From an uncultured Lachnospiraceae bacterium (GTDB lineage Bacteria; Bacillota; Clostridia; Lachnospirales; Lachnospiraceae): 8,645 nucleotides of DNA. The DNA lies in NCBI GenBank assembly GCA_910578115.1, contig CAJTPO010000078.1:1-8645 (forward strand), written 5' to 3'. Positions 6,297 to 8,645 of the stretch are shown here, piece by piece. The stretch's first letter is position 1. Every line of letters starts with the position of its first letter. The notes beneath the pieces are model-generated. The model was given only the letters and a program-made list of their open reading frames with translations, made no database searches and was not told where the DNA came from. A program made the translations under genes and the position numbers.

Positions 6297-7118
6297 ATGG
6301 ATGATGTGTTGGTATATGTAATATTAGGGATGAGTCTTCTGTACGCCGTTTTTCTTTTGTTTCTGTACAGAAGGCAGCGGCGGCAGATCGGCAGGATCAT
6401 AGAGGAGTTTGAACAGGAGAAGAAGAACATACAGGAGGAGGCGCTTTCACATGTGCTCAACAAGCAGGTACAATATGAGGCGCTGCAGAGTCAGATCAAT
6501 CCTCATTTTCTGTATAATACACTGGATTCCATACGCGGAGAAGCGTTGATCCAGGGCAATGAAAGCATTGCCGCCATGACGGAACGGCTTTCCCGGTTCT
6601 TTCGCTACTGTATATCCAATAAGGGAAATATTGCCACGATCCGGGATGAGATCAACAATGTACTTGATTATTTTTACATACAGGAGTACAGATTCGGTGA
6701 GAAATTCAAGCTGGAGATGGATGTGGAAGATTCCTGTTACGGGTACAGGATTCCCCAGATGACATTGCAGCCTATTGTAGAGAACGCTATTTTTCATGGT
6801 CTTGAACGGCAGAAGGACGGAGGGGCGGTCAGAATATCCATATTTGAGACGGAGAAAAACGTCCATATAGAGATCAGCGATAATGGGGCAGGGATGGAGG
6901 AAACTGTTCTGAAGGAGATCAATGACCGTCTGCGCAGAAGCGACATCACAAATGGGCGGCCGGCTTCCGACAGGCGGGGAGGCGGGATCGCGCTGCAGAA
7001 TGTAAATGACAGGATCAAATTGCACTATGGAAAGGATTACGGTATCGTGCTGCGTTCCACGAGGTTTTTGGGAACGGATGTGGAGCTTCTGATTCCGCGG
7101 GTGAGTGCAGATGGGTAA
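6297..7118 (+). CDS. Short YesM/LytS-type sensor histidine kinase
   Basis: A 273-residue kinase, much shorter than typical YesM proteins of 550-600 residues. Residues 1-3 are followed directly by one membrane helix (4-24), a basic stop (R25-R29), a likely coiled coil (about 30-60) and the His_kinase domain (PF06580). The phospho-acceptor is H70 in Q-I-N-P-H-F-L-Y-N. The ATPase domain follows, with N box V-E-N-A (N163), G1 box D-N-G-A-G-M (195-200) and G2 box G-G-G-I-A-L-Q-N-V (228-236). All catalytic motifs look intact. There is no extracellular loop, dCache domain or HAMP domain, so it can hardly detect an outside ligand alone and probably takes its signal from a partner. The ATG at 6297 is chosen for GAGGAG (6284-6289) seven bases upstream. 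An in-frame TTG at 6282 overlaps the regulator's stop and has no site. The gene overlaps the following gene by 8 bases. Confidence 0.92.
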   Translation: MDDVLVYVILGMSLLYAVFLLFLYRRQRRQIGRIIEEFEQEKKNIQEEALSHVLNKQVQYEALQSQINPHFLYNTLDSIRGEALIQGNESIAAMTERLSRFFRYCISNKGNIATIRDEINNVLDYFYIQEYRFGEKFKLEMDVEDSCYGYRIPQMTLQPIVENAIFHGLERQKDGGAVRISIFETEKNVHIEISDNGAGMEETVLKEINDRLRRSDITNGRPASDRRGGGIALQNVNDRIKLHYGKDYGIVLRSTRFLGTDVELLIPRVSADG

Positions 7119-8493
7119 GAAGGAAATATTGCGGGGACAGGCAGTCAGTACCGGCAGCAGAAACGGATTGGAACGTCTGTATATGAACCTGTACCAGTCG
7201 GAGGCACTGCTGATTCTGGGCAATTGTGCATCGGGCAAAGAAATCTTAAAGGAAGTTCTGATCGGAAAAATAAAAGAATATGAGGGACAGTTTTTCTGGA
7301 AAGAGGAACCGATATCCGGAAAACAGATGCTGGAGATCATCCAGGCCCATGAGGTTTTCTATGCCAATCCGGAAGAAGTTCTGATCGAAGGGTATACAGT
7401 GGCTGAGAACATCTATATTATCCGGAACAAAAGAAAGGGAATCCTGCCGTCCAGAAGGTCGATGAATATTCAGGCGGCAAATCTGCTGCGTGAACTGGGG
7501 TTTCCATTGAAACCGGACAGGCTGGTCAGGGAACTGGGGTATTTCGAGAAGCTTTTGGTCTGTCTGGCGAAGGCGGCGTCTTATGAAAGCAAGGTGATCC
7601 TGTTTGACTATATGGACAATATACTGCGGGTCAACGACCTGCTGAAGATCAAGGGGATGATGCAGCATCAGAAACAGATGGGACAGTCTTTTATTATTTT
7701 TGCGGAGAAATTCGACGAGGTACGGCAGCTGGCAGACCGTGTTCTGTTGATGAGCGACGGCAGGGATAAGAAGGCGGCATTGATCGGTGAGATTCACAAG
7801 GACGAAATACCCTATTACTGGCTGGGGGAAGCATATGACCGTAAAAGACTCCGCCCCACTCTGGCAGGAAGGGCGGAGGAGGACAGGGCAGGGCGCAGGA
7901 ACATTCTTGGCATTTATGACAAAGACTGGGGAACCGGAGAGGATGCGGTAGAGTATCTGCGGGAGCTGTACAGAGACAACGCGGACAGGCTTTCCGGGCA
8001 CCGGGACTATTTCCAGGAGGTGCTGGGGAGTACGGGAAAGAAGAACAGGGACTGTGTCTGCATAGAAAATAAAGAATATGATAAACTGCTGCGGGAAATC
8101 CCGCTGGCACAGAATCTGCTTCTGCCGCGTAACCTGCGGGAGGTGTGCTCAAGAACAAGCAGGATCAGAGAAACGGTCATGGTGGAAGAATTCTACAAAC
8201 AGTTCCGGTTTCTGCGCAATCGAAACAGACAGTATTCGGATTACTTTTTCTATAAATTAGTTGCGATCTATCGGTTCGAACGTTTTCACAGGAGCCTCAT
8301 CATACTGGACAACCCGTTCCTCCAGCTTGACGTTGCGGAAGAAGAACATATGCGGGAGTATCTGCTGCAGCTGTCGCAGAAAGCAAAGCTCATACTGCTC
8401 AGTCACAGGCTTCATGAGATCGACAGGACTGCGGACACGATCATTTACGTTGAGGACGGCGAGATCATAAGAGCAGACAAGGGAATCGCATAA
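7111..8493 (+). CDS. Degenerate tandem ABC ATPase-like protein (RbsA/MglA type)
   Basis: A 460-residue soluble protein with the two-ATPase layout of sugar-importer subunits such as RbsA, MglA and XylG (about 500 residues). In half 1 the Walker A is G-N-C-A-S-G-K-E (37-44), with Glu where Ser/Thr is needed. Further on lie Y-T-V-A-E-N-I-Y-I (95-103, like the family's V-A-D-N-L-F) and L-G-Y-F-E-K-L in place of the LSxGQ signature (about 142-148). Walker B is V-I-L-F-D-Y (catalytic Glu replaced by Tyr), and A-E-K-F-D-E-V stands where S-H-R-L-E-E-V is usual, so the H-loop His is lost. Half 2 keeps I-L-G-I with a broken P-loop (W-G-T-G-E-D, about 273-278), lacks a signature, has Walker B L-I-I-L-D-N (Glu to Asn) and retains S-H-R-L-H-E (about 431-436). 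It is probably inactive for hydrolysis but is kept full length. The ATG at 7111 follows GGTGA (7100-7104) and lies inside the kinase gene, so the two are translationally coupled. No permease is nearby, so a signalling or adaptor role is inferred. Confidence 0.8.
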   Translation: MGKKEILRGQAVSTGSRNGLERLYMNLYQSEALLILGNCASGKEILKEVLIGKIKEYEGQFFWKEEPISGKQMLEIIQAHEVFYANPEEVLIEGYTVAENIYIIRNKRKGILPSRRSMNIQAANLLRELGFPLKPDRLVRELGYFEKLLVCLAKAASYESKVILFDYMDNILRVNDLLKIKGMMQHQKQMGQSFIIFAEKFDEVRQLADRVLLMSDGRDKKAALIGEIHKDEIPYYWLGEAYDRKRLRPTLAGRAEEDRAGRRNILGIYDKDWGTGEDAVEYLRELYRDNADRLSGHRDYFQEVLGSTGKKNRDCVCIENKEYDKLLREIPLAQNLLLPRNLREVCSRTSRIRETVMVEEFYKQFRFLRNRNRQYSDYFFYKLVAIYRFERFHRSLIILDNPFLQLDVAEEEHMREYLLQLSQKAKLILLSHRLHEIDRTADTIIYVEDGEIIRADKGIA

Positions 8494-8497
8494 TGAC

Positions 8498-8536
8498 AAA
8501 AAAGGGCACCTTTTGGCAAATTCGTGTCCTTTTTTT
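8498..8536 (+). terminator. Intrinsic terminator of the regulator operon
   Basis: AAAAAAGGGCAC (8498-8509) pairs with GTGTCCTTTTTT (8524-8535) with one G-T wobble and a 14-base loop. It ends in seven T's and starts four bases after the stop codon of the ABC-like gene. The matching A-run makes it potentially bidirectional. Confidence 0.85.
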
Positions 8537-8594
8537 AATACAAATAAAGAGGTATGCTTTTGATACAAACAAAAGAACCGATAGGAGGGAAAGA

Positions 8595-8630
8595 TTGAAA
8601 ATGAAAAGTAGAGGGTATCCATTACCTTAA
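8595..8630 (+). CDS. Possible 11-codon leader peptide
   Basis: GGAGGG (8584-8589) is a near-perfect ribosome binding site. It is followed five bases later by TTG (8595) and eleven bases later by an in-frame ATG (8601). The frame gives MKMKSRGYPLP (or MKSRGYPLP from the ATG) and stops with TAA at 8628-8630. The site is as strong as those of real genes here, yet the frame is only 9-11 codons. That could be a regulatory leader peptide of a gene beyond the window, a broken gene start, or chance. No attenuator can be judged because the window ends 15 bases later. The flanking 110 bases are more A-rich than the operon before them. Confidence 0.35.
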   Translation: MKMKSRGYPLP

Positions 8631-8645
8631 GCACACAACAAACAA

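Noticed and set aside
6447..8001. - strand frames of 297 and 251 residues opposite the kinase and ABC-like genes
   Set aside because: Shadow frames with no motifs or start signals. The + strand frames show clear family motifs and coupled starts.
7111..8493. ABC-like gene as a decaying pseudogene
   Set aside because: The frame is uninterrupted over both halves, is coupled to the kinase gene and ends at a proper terminator. The substitutions fall at catalytic sites while the flanking motifs persist, which argues for a changed function rather than decay.

Overview
The window looks like a chromosomal segment of a gut-type Clostridia bacterium, most likely a Lachnospiraceae member. This rests on the moderate GC content, strong GGAGG-type ribosome binding sites, TTG/ATG start use, and gene families typical of that group: a YesM/YesN two-component pair, a MATE exporter, a CmpB-like membrane protein and a solo ECF S component. 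It is inference from protein and signal style, since there is no rRNA or other phylogenetic marker here.

Layout. At the left edge is a small PspC-domain membrane protein (60-269, +) closed by a perfect 17-bp hairpin. Next is a cytosolic protein of unknown function (545-1249, +), preceded by a sequence that resembles a sigma-D/sigma-28 (flagellar-type) promoter and followed by a 13-bp hairpin. An ECF transporter S component (1390-1998, -) and a CmpB/PF06541-type membrane protein (2310-2909, +) diverge from a 311-bp spacer with inverted repeats. The CmpB-like gene converges on a MATE efflux gene (2940-4286, -). Both 3' ends carry the same 18-bp sequence. A 427-bp spacer before the next gene (4287-4713) holds a repeat-palindrome-repeat structure and a good extended -10 promoter.

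The right half is one operon (promoter about 4608-4636, terminator about 8498-8536). It encodes a YesN-type AraC response regulator (TTG start at 4714), a very short YesM/LytS-type sensor kinase with one membrane helix and no visible sensor domain (6297-7118), and a translationally coupled 460-residue protein (7111-8493). That last protein has the fold order of a tandem sugar-importer ATPase (RbsA/MglA/XylG type), but nearly every ATP-hydrolysis motif is altered. No permease or binding-protein gene is present.

The most interesting reading is a three-component signalling unit in which a catalytically dead, duplicated ABC ATPase serves as the input or adaptor for a kinase that cannot sense on its own. 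The last 110 bases have a shifted, A-rich composition and carry a strong ribosome binding site in front of a possible 11-codon leader peptide. They probably belong to the next transcription unit.
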